From positions 1,572,322-1,636,321 of the forward strand of contig LNAC01000346.1 of assembly GCA_002007465.1 (NCBI GenBank): a DNA stretch of 64,000 nt. The letters run 5' to 3'. This document shows, one piece after another, positions 1-11,760 of the stretch. The notes under the pieces are model-generated. The model worked only from the letters and a program-made list of their open reading frames with translations, was not told the DNA's origin and searched no databases. Both the position numbers and the translations under genes were made by a program. The number at the start of each line of letters is the position of its first letter. The stretch's first letter is position 1. This DNA comes from Ailurus styani. Lineage: Eukaryota > Chordata > Mammalia > Carnivora > Ailuridae.

Positions 1-434
1 TCCAAATATAGAGCCAACAACCAGGTGGGGGTCTGCAAAATAATGCAGTAGAGTAGTAGAATTTGAAGTCAATTTTATTAAGTTAGACTGATGAGGAGTT
101 AAATAATTTTATTCAATAGAATGTCTAATATATGCTATGCATTCAGGTGACCAAGTGAAAGATAAAAATACTAAATAAATATAAAAATTTCTTTGACCAA
201 TACTGAGTAAATTGTTTTGCTATGTAAGTATTTAACAAAGTAAGTTACTAGAATCTTGTGTTTTTCATGTTATCAACATTCAAACTGGTAAATAAATAAA
301 AAACTGATAGAGTAAAAATGGAAAAAAAACAATGTTAGAAACGAATTTTATGTAGTCCAAACTCTTTAAATTGCCTCAAGAACCTAATATAAGACACAAA
401 CTTGTATAATATCAACATGGTTTAATTTGCTCTT
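1..434. other. Unique AT-rich non-coding DNA
   Basis: No repeat family, splice-flanked open frame or RNA fold is recognisable. It ends at the target-site duplication of the first SINE. Confidence 0.5.
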
Positions 435-450
435 AATTACGTTATCATTA

Positions 451-658
451 GGGCGCCTGGGTGGCTCAGTGGGTTAAAGCCTCTGCTTTCGGCTCAGGTC
501 ATGATCTCAGCGTCCTGGGATCGAGGCCCGCATCGGGCTCCCTGCTCAGCAGGGAGCCTGCTTCCTCCTCTCCTTGTCTCTCTGCCTGCCTCTCTGCCTA
601 CTTGTGATCTCTCTCTCTCTGTGTCAAATAAATAAATAAAATCTTTAAAAAAAAAAAA
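451..658 (+). repeat. CAN-SINE (tRNA-Lys-derived), full length, young type
   Basis: The element starts with the tRNA-like head ggcgcctgggtggctcagt, carries a B-box-like gggatcgaggccc, a CT-rich tract, the (AATA)n-AAATCTTT end and a poly(A) tail. A 16-base target duplication, aattacgttatcatta, flanks it at 435-450 and 659-674. That is the signature of insertion by L1 machinery at an A-rich site. The head reads gggttaaagcctctgc, the younger subfamily in this window. The perfect duplication suggests recent insertion. Confidence 0.97.
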
Positions 659-674
659 AATTACGTTATCATTA

Positions 675-2934
675 AATAATCATCTCTTGTAACTTAAATA
701 CATAGCTACAATTACTAATTATTCCTAGCCAAGTTCTGTAAAAAAAAATTAACAGTTTAATCAGTTTTCCATTAACTGGTCTCTATAAATAGCACTTAAC
801 AGTCATAGATAAGGGGGATAAAAAAGCAAAAAAAAACCCCAAAAAACAAAAAACCTTGTCTTATTCCTAGTTGTTCCTTTGCAAGTAAAAAGCATGATAG
901 AAGAGGACTTGCCATACGTTTTTGAAAGAAAATAATAAATCAAAATACATCCTTTTTATGTTTACATCACTGTTTCACTAAAAGCAATGACCTGAAGTAC
1001 TCTTGAAGTGACATGGTTCCTTAAGCAAAATTACTCAAGTGAATAAATTCTGATATTGCAGAAGACATTCTACAAAGATGAATGACAAATTTACTTCCAT
1101 TTATTTGCTCAAATTCTGAGTTAAATCTGCATTTATTTTTTTTTTCACCTTTTGTGGAAAGAATGTCAGAGTATATGGTCATGTTTAAACTATTTATCTG
1201 TATTTATAATGATGTGAGGGTATGGAATCTACTAAACAAAAAGTGAAACAGTTAATTAGTAAGGTCTTAGTATTCTGGTACCTTCAAGAGCATCCTTGGG
1301 GCCATGAATGAAGGAATGACAGAAGTGCTTAGAGAGTCAACTAAGCATATGGAGAGTAATTGCTGTGAAAGCTATTGATTAATTCTCAAAACAAAAGGTC
1401 AGTATTGGATTTGATGCCTTTGTGGAGCTCATTCTGCCTGAACTCTCTTTTGTCAAGTCCCCCTCTCATTATCACCTTCTTCCTCAGTTAGGTAACTGAA
1501 AATTTCAAGGGAACAGCTAACCAGCCAGGGTTGAGGTAACATCTTTCTGGAGTTGAAGTCATCGTGTTACACTGGTTTGTTTTTCCACTGAGATTTCACA
1601 TTTGTTAAACTATACCTTGAAATGCAGTTGTAAGGGAGACCCTCCCCTGCCCTCAGTTGCTCACACCTTCTAGTGTCAGTTCCTTCTGGGATTTGGAGCA
1701 AAACTGAGCACTTTGGCAAATCTAAAAATCATCAGTCCATTAGTATCAAGTTGCTTCCCTGAATACAGAAAGGTGCTCCTTCGGCCTCCCAAACCCCACA
1801 TTCTTTTTCACCTCACCCTAAGAAGTATTATGTTTAAAATACAATGGGAACTTCATTGACTTACTGCTCTCCCCCCAAAGATTTAGGTTGTAAAACATAA
1901 TTGCATATAAACTTACACATAAAACCTTTTGCAACTTTGTAACATTATTTTAGTGCAACTCTAGGTTGTGAATGCAGATCTTGGTAAAAAGAAAACTAGG
2001 AGATAAAACAGACACAATAAATTGGAATGCATTAACTAACAGTTGACATTTTGTATCTTTTCATTAACATTAATTACTATATAGTTTTGGTGAAATCCCC
2101 CAAATAGAAAATACAGATTTTGTAGACTACAAAGGATTATGAAACTGTGGTATTATTTCATTAAAATGGGTTCTATCTATGGATGAGAATACTTAAAGAG
2201 TAAATTTAAAGCGTTGTGTTTAAAAGAGGACATTTCTTCTATCCTTCTCTTTCTGATTTTCTGACATTAGACAGAAAATACCTCAGAAAGTCATTGTTCT
2301 TAAAGTAAGTGGTTGTTCCTACAGGTCTGGAGTTAATATTAAATATGACTAGCAGCAGCTAGGAAAAGCTTATTTTTCATATATTTACAGGGTTAATTAG
2401 AAAGTGATATGTGATATATTCGTGATTATCAACCTTATAAATGGTACTTTTAAAAAGCATTGTTCAGTTTTTTTCCTTACCAAATATATCCTAACATGCT
2501 CTTCAGAATAATTTTTCCAATTTTGCATCTTTCTGTGAACACCTGGAAAATTAATTAGTATCTACCTAAAGAAATAGAATCAAATGTTCCCCTTTCAAAA
2601 TACATTTTTTATAAGCACTTACAGAACAATAAAAACATTCCACTAAGATTCTTTTTCATGGTGAAGAATGCATTCCGTGGGGTCTGCTTTGGGGGATTGT
2701 AAAGGGAGAAACCTGGGGTGCTTTAAGGTTAATGGACAGTGATTAAGGTTAATGGCTGAGTGCTTAAGGTTAAGTGCTGTATTTACATAGCTGCCAATTC
2801 TCTTAAAAAAAAAAGTGTTCATGTCTATCAATCAGCTCCAGCTAATAGCCAATTAAATAGCAAATGGGGTAGAGAGGCAGAAGTTAAAGATCCCTCAATC
2901 TGCATATACAGGTGGGATTGTCAGTTCTCAATCA
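675..2934. other. Unique non-coding DNA
   Basis: AT-rich sequence with short A and T runs. I see no interspersed repeat, credible exon or RNA gene. The open frames at 2,643-2,831 (-) and 2,760-3,065 (+) are short and lack recognisable domains. Confidence 0.45.
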
Positions 2935-3230
2935 AGAAGTATTTACTGAACACCTACTTTGTCATAGCTGTGTTGCATATAGACAGTGGAAGCCCTGGTC
3001 TCTGTGTCCAAGAAACTTCACCTCTAGCAGGGAAAAGTGCCTCAGGACAGGCAGCTATCAAATAAATGACACAGGTAATACAAGTTACAGAATTCAGAGC
3101 AGGAAAAGATCCTGCCTCACTCAAGATTTCATAGACTAGGGGAGGATATTTAAATGACGCCATAAAATTAATGGCTTTCAAAGAGCTATATTTAAAAAAA
3201 AAAATCAGTACAACCTCAAGCAGTGTGAAC
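2935..3230 (+). repeat. Ancient interspersed repeat remnant, family not named
   Basis: The stretch beginning tatttactgaacacctact and running through a 'tggtctctgtgtccaag' segment to ggggaggatatt follows the order of a widespread, very old mammalian repeat. That repeat reads roughly 'attgagcacctactatgtgcc ... cctgccctcatggagctt ... gagacct'. It is heavily diverged. Similar remnants lie at 19,850-20,290, 27,140-28,000 and 30,410-30,720. Confidence 0.35.
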
Positions 3231-5510
3231 CCATGCCAACGACACTGTGTGCTATCCATAATGTTCTGCGGTAGTTTAACCACTAAAACTATGCTGATGG
3301 TTTATTGATCATGTTGCGAAGAAGTTCAAGCATTAAGAATATCCGATTGCTCTTCTTTTTCACAGGTAAAATCTCAAGGTCAGTTCAAAACAAGGACAAC
3401 GATAACAATAAAAACAGCTAGAGCAAAATGACATTAGCACACTAACTTTGAATTCAGTGTAAACCTAGGTTAGGCAAGTCAGAAAAGTTTAGGCTAGTGT
3501 CAGGGTCTGAAGTATCCGGCAGTTATCCAAGGCAAATGGCATCACTAACCCCCAATGACAACATGATTAATTACATAAATGAAGTTTACTAAAACAAGAT
3601 TAATGTTCATCTCGGCAGCAGCCACTGGGAACAATACTTCATACGTGGAGCAGCTTCACTTTGCCTCAATTAGCAACATTCAGGCAGGGCTTTATGTATT
3701 TCTCTTTTTTCTTTTTTCACTCCCTCTGAATTTCCAACTGATTTCGGAAGGAAGGTATGCTAGGGAGGGAGGATGTGGGGGTTAGGAGCTAAGGAGGAAC
3801 ACCTGGAATGGTACAGAAGGTGAAAAATGCACTTGTAACACACAATCATTAAAAGTAAGTTTCAAAACTTCTCTTAAATATTATTTTCATTCAGTAAGTT
3901 TCTTCCATTGGCTGGTTTCAAAATGTTACAAGCACGAGAATAAAACAGGCAAAAGGGACTGGACAGCAGAAATTGACACTGAGTTGTAATAGATCCTCAT
4001 CTCCTGACTGAGACTGGTGGCCAGGGAGCAGCTTCCTGGGTCAGAGCTGGCCACAGACAGATCTCAGCTTGGAGGTGGAAAGGAAGCGAGCTCAGCCTTT
4101 GGCTTGAAACTCAACTCTTTCAATTTTTTTTTTTTTGGAAGCTTATAACATTAGAAATAACTTTTGAATCAAAAGATTGCCCTTACTAAAATATAAACAC
4201 CCCCTAAAGGGTTAAAACTTTAGTAATTAAAAGATACCCATCAAACTGTACTTTTCAATATTCTGTGTCTTTGCTGAATTGGCTTCCCATCCAGGAACTA
4301 GCAGTAATTACTACGCCCAAAGAGTAAGTGTTTTGATTTAGGAATTACTGAGGAAGAGGGTGACAATGCCAAAGAATAAAGTCTATTTAAGAGCATGGAG
4401 CTTTCTGAACTGACAACACTGCTGCTGTTGGCAGAAGTTCAAGTTTGGGGGTAATCGGAAGTCAGTAGGACTACGAGCATGAGGGTGATTCAACTGCTGA
4501 GAGAAGGAAAGAGAAATTGCTCCCTGAATTGAAAAAGTTGTGAAGAGAATGGAAGAGTGTCAAAGATAAAGTTCGTAACACTCAAAATTTGCTAAAGGTC
4601 AGTCCTGTTCTCTGCATTTCCTAGTTCTTTAGGTTTCTAAGTAGAGAAAGGTGCACCCTTTCTCTGTGGGGTTCAATCAACGAAAACATGCTAGGAGTCA
4701 GTCTATATCCACAATGACCCACCAGTCTTTCAAATACTCATTACCTCTACCTTCTTTTGCATATGTCTTAATCATTAATGGCTTCCGCAGCACAGGTGGG
4801 GATCGAATCTAAACCATACACGTTATTTCAAAGATCTAATAACTTTGACATGTCTTTGTTAAAAGAAATAAATTTAAAAAAATGCTTTAAGTATATTGTT
4901 CATCCAAATTAAGAGAGCCAGCCATAGCTGATGTTAAAACTCATTATCTATTAAATAAGAAATGCTGTGTATAACAAAAAAAAAATCTAATAGAAACTTC
5001 ATCTATCTCTGACAGATTTCCAAAGATTCATAGCTCTAATTTCAAGATGGAATATGAAATAATTACAATATTTTTTCTATTTCTTTAAGTAATATCATAC
5101 TTAATTTTCATATTTTTTCTTTTATTACATATAATTTAAGATAAATTAAGTTCACTATTTTCAGCTAATTACATTGCACCATCTCCATTTCATTATGGTG
5201 TCTATAGTTTGACAGAATAAAAAATTATCTAGAATAGCAAAAAGGCAAATTAGTATCTATTTAAAGTGCAAGAAATGCTTTTTAATTCCTTATTTCATAA
5301 GCACTTAACAGAAGCCAGCAAAATTAACTAAGAGAATCAATGTCCTCATATTTCAATATTCAAATAACTTGAGGATATTTAATTACTCAAGTTTATTAAT
5401 TCAGTCAAGATTGATTTTAAGTCATTTAAATGTATCATAAAAAGTAAAATTCTTTAAAATATCAGCACACACCTTTATAAGAGTAATACATTATTGTTAT
5501 CTTACCCAAG
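3231..5510. other. Unique non-coding DNA
   Basis: No recognisable element. It includes a short purine-rich stretch at 3,745-3,800 and T or A runs at 4,122-4,137 and 4,975-4,984. The frame at 3,579-3,785 encodes no known domain. Confidence 0.45.
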
Positions 5511-5710
5511 TTTTTTTTTTTTTAAGATTTTATTTATTTATTTGACAGAGAGAGAGAGATCACAGGTAGGCAGAGAGGCAGGCAGAGGGAGAGGGGGAAG
5601 CAAGCTCCCTGCTGAGCAGAGAGCCCGATGCGGGCCTCGATCCCAGGACCCTGAGATCATGACCTGAGCCAAAAGCAGAGGCTTTAACCCACTGAGCCAC
5701 CCAGGCGCCC
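5511..5710 (-). repeat. CAN-SINE, full length, minus strand
   Basis: Read on the minus strand it has the ggcgcctgggtggctcagt head, the gggttaaagcctctgc body of the young type and a poly(A) tail (the T run at 5,511-5,523). The flanks cccaagttt (5,505-5,513, shared with the T run) and cccaaagttt give an approximate target duplication. Its head faces the head of the next SINE, only about 31 bases away. Confidence 0.95.
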
Positions 5711-5741
5711 CCCAAAGTTTATTTTTAAATTTTGTTTTGTT

Positions 5742-5936
5742 GGGTGCACTTGGGTGGCTCAGTTGTTAAGCGTCCGCCTTTGGCTTGGGCCCTGATCCCA
5801 GGGTCCTGCGATCAAGCCCCATGTCCGGCTCCCTGCTGAGCAGGAAGCCAGCTTCTCCCTCTCCCACTCCCCCTGGTTGTGTTTCCTCTCTCATTGTGTC
5901 TCTCTGTCAAATAAATAAATAAAATCTTAAAAAAAA
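5742..5936 (+). repeat. CAN-SINE, full length, older subfamily
   Basis: The head is diverged (gggtgcacttgggtggctca) and followed by ttaagcgtccgcctttggc, the older type rather than the gggttaaagcctctgc type. It ends in (AATA)n and AAAATCTTAAAAAA. The flanks aaattttgttttgttg and aaattgttttgtg look like a diverged target duplication, so this insertion predates its neighbour. Confidence 0.93.
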
Positions 5937-8403
5937 TTGTTTTGTGTACCGCTGTTCATTAATATTATCACAAATGAAATAATACGCATACGCATTTTAA
6001 ATTAGAAATAAAAGAAACTATATACATTATCTATTCAAAAGTTCTCAGGTAAACATATTGAGGCAGTGTTATTAAGTGACCTGTCCGATGTCATACAGCT
6101 TATTTTGACCTTATGCAAGTACACTCCTTGACATTTTGGTAAATTCTCTACTCATTATATGACTATGTATATAAATGCACATTTTTATAATTATTGTATA
6201 GCTGATACTTATTCCTAGACAGTACACTAGTAGACTGAATCTGAATTGCATATAGTTTCTTAGTGTTCACCTGTTTAAATATCACTATTAGAAATCCTTA
6301 GCAATGCTTTTCAAATCTAGTAGTTAGAATTGGCAACCACGATAGTAAATGCACTCAAAATGCTTTTAACCTGCTCAGCCCTTAGAACTTTCTGAAAAAA
6401 TAGCTCAAGTCAATCCTTAAACTTGGGTAGTCAGTTGTAGGAACTCCCGAAGTATTAACTGGCCATGACACTGCTTCCCTCCAGAAAACCCAGAGTTCCT
6501 GCCACATTCACTTTCTTCCCAGAAGACATGCTGACATATAACATTATTGCTATAGCCACATCTGATATACCATGGATGGGTCCTATTAGCCTGTTCCCAT
6601 GTCAAAGGTGGTCTTCTGGAACTAGTATCCTGAGCTTTGGAAGCAATTCAGGCTTATCTTATGGGAAGTCTTATTCATTTAATCAGTTACATAATTGATT
6701 CTGAGCTTTAGTCTTAGAAAACACGGTCTTAACCTTCCTTAGTCTAATCTCATATAAAGGATACAAAATTTCCTGGGGAATTTTAATTAATGGATCTAGA
6801 TCTTTTTCAGCCCTTCAAAATGTTGGCGTGTTATGTATATATAGTTTTTAAAGCTTATAGAGGGGCAGAAATGCTTAAAATGTCAAAGCAACAAATGAGA
6901 ACAGCTCTCTGTGCAATAAATACAACTCAATGCAAGCGCAGTCTGATTTTGTAGACATAATGGAAATAAGCCACGCCAGCCCTCCAAATGGATCTTCACA
7001 AACTTCATGTTAACTGCCTGTGGATAGAGAACTACAACACACTCGCTCCTTTGTCATGACAATTTGATCTTTTATGAACTGTTCAGCTTTATTTCCCTGG
7101 AAATATGATAAAAATTAGAATGCCAATGGTATGACTAGGAAAATATACCTACGGCAAAAATGACCTTGACTGCTACTCTGAATCATGTCTGGGAGAATGG
7201 CAAATATCTGATAGGAAGCCTGATGTCAGGTTTCCTGACTATGGTGACTGTGTCCATTGGGCAGACCACCTGCAGGAACCTTAGAAGCTGTGCCCCTATT
7301 GTAACAAAAGATACTGGTTTCTACTAACCACTGGGTGCTTTTAAGCTGGTGTCATCTCTACCTGCACCGTTTTGATTTTCTCTGCTGCATCTCAGCTTTT
7401 GGGCTGCCCCATGTGGAGCCCCTGATGCTTCCCTGTTGGCAGTCTGTTGTCCCTTCTCGTTCTAGCTCCTTTTAAGTAGGCTGGTGTCACCTTTAGCCAT
7501 TGGTAGTTTTGTGAGTTTAGCTGTTTTGAAGAGTGTAAAAAGGCTTCAAGTGGGCAATATACCACCATGTCATACTAATAAAATAAACATTTGGGTCTTG
7601 TCATAATAAAAAAGCAAAGTTCATAATTTCCAAAATGAACAAATAAAAAAACTTAATAATATTATTCTTAAAACTTATATTTCACTTACAAGACCTCTGT
7701 AATGCTCTTGGTAGCCACAGTCATTGTTTAAAGTAATAGACTAAATTCAAAAATACAATGTTTCTATAGCAGCAGAGAATATCAAATGATTACTATAAAT
7801 ATACAAAACTCCAAAACAGCCAAGGTAAGCCAGGAAACAAATATTTTAAATCCACAGATTTTTTCCCTGTTGGTGCATACAAAAGTGTGTGATGAAATTT
7901 GTTTTTTAAACTATGGACTATAGTTCTGTAAACAAAATACAAATCCTTTTTATTTAAATCAAGTTATTACTATGGACAATATAATAGAAATCATGGTAAT
8001 AAAGAGTTTATTCACACACGCAAATATTTCCTTTCACACATAAACTACATACACACAGACCAACTTTATCATATTATTGTAACACATTAATGAATATACT
8101 AAAAATATGATGTAAAGATAAGGTCTGATATAAAATACACATCATTTTCTATATGATAAAATCGCCTATAACATTTGTATTCTCCTAAAGGTACCAAAGT
8201 AAAATGCCTTCTTGAAAGATGTGGCATTGATAGCATATTCATTTCTTATATTTTCTCAAATCAAAATGTGATGGCAATACCAAGGCTACTGTCAGGTATG
8301 ACTCTTACAATACATACAGTGTATATGTGCATCCCCCGAGGTTCATAATGTATTGAAATAGTTTGAGTCTCTTAATTCCAGTCCAAAGGACTGGAACTAT
8401 AAC
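5937..8403. other. Unique non-coding DNA at the start of a SINE-free block
   Basis: No SINE, L1 or coding exon is visible. A GC-richer stretch at about 7,180-7,520 shows no recognisable repeat or frame. AC-rich short runs occur at 8,010-8,060. Confidence 0.45.
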
Positions 8404-8416
8404 AAAAACAGTTTCT

Positions 8417-8672
8417 CAAGACACAGGACCATAGGGGAAGACAGGAAAAAATAAAACAAGATGAAGTCAGAAGGAAGACAAACTTTAAGGGGCTCTTCAT
8501 CATAGGAAACCAACTGCGGGTTGCAGGAGGGGCGTGAGGAGGGAGGACGGACGGATGGGCATTGAAGAGGGCACGTGATGGAATGAGCCCTGGGTGTTAC
8601 ACAAGACTGATGAATCACTGACCTCCACCTCTGAAACCAATAATACATTAAATGTTAATTAAATTTAAAAAA
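8417..8672 (+). mobile_element. LINE-1 3' end, severely 5'-truncated, with target duplication
   Basis: Only the 3' UTR remains. Landmarks are 'ataaaacaagatgaagtcag', 'aaccaactgcgggttgcagg', 'gatgggcattgaagagggca', 'gagccctgggtgttacac' and the terminal 'ctctgaaaccaataataca'. It ends in an A-rich tail. The 13-base sequence aaaaacagtttct flanks it at 8,404-8,416 and about 8,673-8,685, so it is a single complete short insertion, not a fragment of a longer L1. Confidence 0.93.
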
Positions 8673-8819
8673 AAAAACAGTTTCTGTCCCTACCTAACCT
8701 GTATATTGGGAATATTGGCATGTTTGTGCACATTTGCTGCTTTCAAATATCATATTAAATATATCACTTGAAAATATTTTAGTTAAAGTTATTAAAATTA
8801 TTCATAAAATTGAGAAAGT

Positions 8820-8935
8820 AAAACACATTGCTCACCTATCAAATGGAGATGACAAATCTCTTTTGCCTATCAATATGAAGATTAAATATGATAATGTAAA
8901 CCTCAGGACATATAGTAGTTACTTCAAGTTTCTTC
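8820..8935 (+). repeat. MIR SINE fragment
   Basis: The order 'ctcacctatcaaatggagat', then 'gaagattaaatatgataatg', then 'ggacatatagtagttac' matches the central and 3' part of the MIR consensus (cctcatctgtaaaatggg ... gattaaatgagataatg ... gcacatagtaagtgc). It is strongly diverged. Confidence 0.6.
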
Positions 8936-9109
8936 TCTATATTCACCCGAATATATTTGATTTTATATTTTAAAGGAATGAAAAGGCTTGAACATAAGCT
9001 ACTCTTACTCAAATTTGCATTTTGCATAAATTAAATATTTGGTCACAAAATTTGTCATGTTAAAATATACTTCTAATATTGTTTTAGAAGTGAAAAAAAT
9101 GAAAGTACA

Positions 9110-9190
9110 TTATGAAAATGAGCTAATAATTGTCAAAAAGAGGACCCGAACCCCGGTGTTTTACCTCATGTTCAGTGCTGTACTTATGGA
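9110..9190 (-). repeat. Possible MIR fragment, minus strand
   Basis: The stretch around 'aggacccgaaccccggtgtt' followed by 'ttacctcatgttcagtgctg' resembles the tRNA-like head of MIR read backwards (gattcgaaccc ... ctctgctctta). It is short and diverged, so the call is tentative. Confidence 0.3.
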
Positions 9191-9556
9191 GAATTTTAGA
9201 TTTGTAATTCATTCAAATATAAGCATAAATGCTAACAGGTATGTGCATAATTAATAGTATATGGTTTAGCTAGGGAAAATAAATTCTAGAGTAATCAAAA
9301 ATACAGCTTATCAGGAAAATGATTATGTAGCATGTGGAATTCATGCTTGTCAGCACACCTGGCCAGAAACAAGGTCAAAACCTCAAACTTTTAATGCCGA
9401 GTTCAAACAGAACACTGATCATCCTTCTCTGCTTTTCATCCAAATTTGAATGAGCAGTATTAAGGAATAAAACAAAATGAAGTTGACTGCTACTTAGATG
9501 CCTCTCTGAAACCTTGAGTCTGTGGTACCTGAAACTTTGAACACACAGCAATGATA

Positions 9557-9624
9557 CTTCACTACAAAATTAAAAATTCACTTCACTTCACTACACTTAA
9601 CTTCACTACAAAATTAAAAATTCA
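9557..9624. repeat. Local tandem duplication, period 44
   Basis: The 24-base unit beginning cttcactacaaaattaaaaa occurs at 9,557-9,580 and again, identical, at 9,601-9,624. Between the copies is a short (cttca)-type stretch. The unit is not a known repeat; it looks like replication slippage. Confidence 0.85.
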
Positions 9625-11232
9625 TATTGTACTCAAAATAGGCTATAGGTCTCAATGAGCCTAAAATGAAGAGAATATTTACTATTAAGCAAGGGTAGAA
9701 AAGAAAAGCTTTTGGATATTTGTTGCAGAAATATACCAAAGTAGCTAGAAGTCTAATTTGTGTAGGAAGTCTGGGACCGAGAACCTTCCATACAAAGGAA
9801 GGGCCATGAGTTGAATTGTGGTTGACTGCTGGTTTGGGCTTCCGGGTGTATGAGACTGTGGAAGTTCTGACCACCAGAAATGAATGGAACTGTCCATCAG
9901 CACAATAGCTAAGCCCACAGTGTTCTCAGTATTTCCCTGGAACATGAGCCAGTAGTAAGTAAGCCAGTACAAGCCAACATTAGAATTAAGTAGACTGTGG
10001 CCCTGGTGGAAGGCTTGCGATGAGTCAGGTGAAAAAGGAAGGGGTAAGGGGTGTGCATACTCTCCCACTGAAGATGAATCTACAAATGAAAATGAAGTAT
10101 TTTCTGGATAATTCAAAAAGGATTTATGAGGATAAGATTAACTTCAAGAAGCTAACCTGTTGATCTCTTTGAGTGATGATAGTCATAGAGGAACTCTTTC
10201 ACCAAAGTTTTTTAAGTAATCATCAATCTTCAAGGTATTTAGAGCTTTCAGATCCTGTCACTATAACTCTTCCAGGATCTTGAAATTAGTTTTAAAAAAT
10301 TACTTGTTTTCTTCTCTGTCCTCTTTTGTATAAAATCAGTCTCTGGTTTTATAAATGCCAAACACATTTAAATATCTTCATTAGGTATCTTTTGTCAACA
10401 CTGAAGTTTATATGAGAATTAAAGTAACATTTATATTTACCCACTTAAAAAATGGGTTGGGTTGCTGAAAATTTGAAGTAATTTCCACATGTTCTTTACA
10501 TTTGCCATGCATAAACCTGCTTGTTTGTATAAAAGCAACTGGATGTCTTGGCTTAACAATTATGATGCGCTTTTAGAAATTAAAAAAGAACTCCCTTTAA
10601 ATTGAATATTTTGTCTTTATCTAAGAAAGGATATACAAGACCATCATTATAAAGGTTCTATTATGAAATTGAAGGGTTTTTTAAATCATAAATATTTTGT
10701 TTTTGACTTCTCTACAAAGAACATACTCAATTATATGGATAAATGCCTGTCTTGGGGAGAAAGTGTTCTGGCAGTTAGACATACCACAGATACAATTCCT
10801 AGGAAAATCTGTATTTGAAATGCAATATTCTAAGTAGGTGTTTTCTAGGCTATGCTACAAGATAAAAATATCCACAGACAAAGGGAAAATTCAATTAGCA
10901 TTCTATTTAAAAAATCCAGATGGTCCTACTGAATAACTGAGCCCTGAAAATCCTTCAGAGTGAATAACTGACAGCTCGTTTTCTTCACTGCCTTAGTGGT
11001 GGGAATGTGTGGAGATGACTCTCATTGAGAGGCCATCGTGATTACAGTCACCCCTATTAACTTCATTAGCTTGGTTAGAAATAACCTCAGATGACAAACT
11101 CTTCTCCGAGACTTAATAGGAATGGAAAATTAGTAACTGAGTGAGGGGAGAAGGACCAGTTCTTCTCCAAATATCTGTAATATAACTGTTAACTCCTCCT
11201 GTACCAGTAGTAAGACCTCTGAAAAGTAGTAG

Positions 11233-11235
<3 letters not shown>
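9625..11235. other. Unique non-coding DNA with one long chance-like frame
   Basis: No interspersed repeat is recognised. A minus-strand frame of 123 codons occupies 9,745-10,116. It has no recognisable domain, repeat or signal peptide, and its codons show no clear bias by eye. I do not call it a gene. A second frame overlaps it at 9,614-9,874. Confidence 0.4.
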
Positions 11236-11288
<53 letters not shown>

Positions 11289-11311
11289 CACACACACACA
11301 CACACACACAC
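11236..11311. repeat. Compound microsatellite (TA)n-(CA)n
   Basis: An uninterrupted AT alternation runs from 11,236 to about 11,282, followed after tacata by (AC)n from about 11,287 to 11,311. Long uninterrupted dinucleotide tracts are usually length-polymorphic. Confidence 0.97.
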
Positions 11312-11534
11312 TGAATGATAATATAACTTGAAGTGTGCTCATACTGATTGCATTTAACTATTTATGTTTTGTTTGACTGGGTGTTCTATCTATGTCTACT
11401 TATGAATCTCTTTCTGAATTCTAGTAGTTCTGATAGGGTGATCAGAAATAAAGTCAACTTTGCATTGATAATGAAGTCAACTGTTAGGAAAGCAATACTT
11501 CCAGTGTTTGGAAGATTTATTTGTTTTCAGGCAA

Positions 11535-11760
11535 AGTTAATTTGAATCCAAGTTCCACTACTTACTAACTACACAACACTGGTCGAGTTCCTCAACCACA
11601 CTGTTTGTACATTTACAAATGGGAATAACAATAGTATTTACTTCACTGGGTTCTAAGGACTAAATAAATCATGGGTACAAAATGCTCAGGGCAGTGTTTG
11701 GTTCCTTGTAAGTGCCCAACTAATGTTACTCATTAGCATCCTATGTGGAAATAGTTTGCT
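11535..11760 (+). repeat. MIR SINE, plus strand
   Basis: The sequence follows MIR in order: 'tttgaatccaagttccacta', 'cttactaactacacaacact', 'tttacaaatgggaataacaa', 'ttctaaggactaaataaatc' and 'gcagtgtttggttccttgta'. These correspond to the tRNA-like B box, the core, the gggataataatag segment and the terminal agtgcctggcacatagtaag of the consensus. Confidence 0.8.

Noticed and set aside
451..550. tRNA-like sequence with A- and B-box-like motifs
   Set aside because: It is the head of a CAN-SINE with a poly(A) tail and target duplication, not a tRNA gene.
5511..5936. Evenly repeated sequences reminiscent of a CRISPR array
   Set aside because: The repeats are dispersed SINEs with individual target duplications in a mammalian genome. 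There are no short regular spacers.
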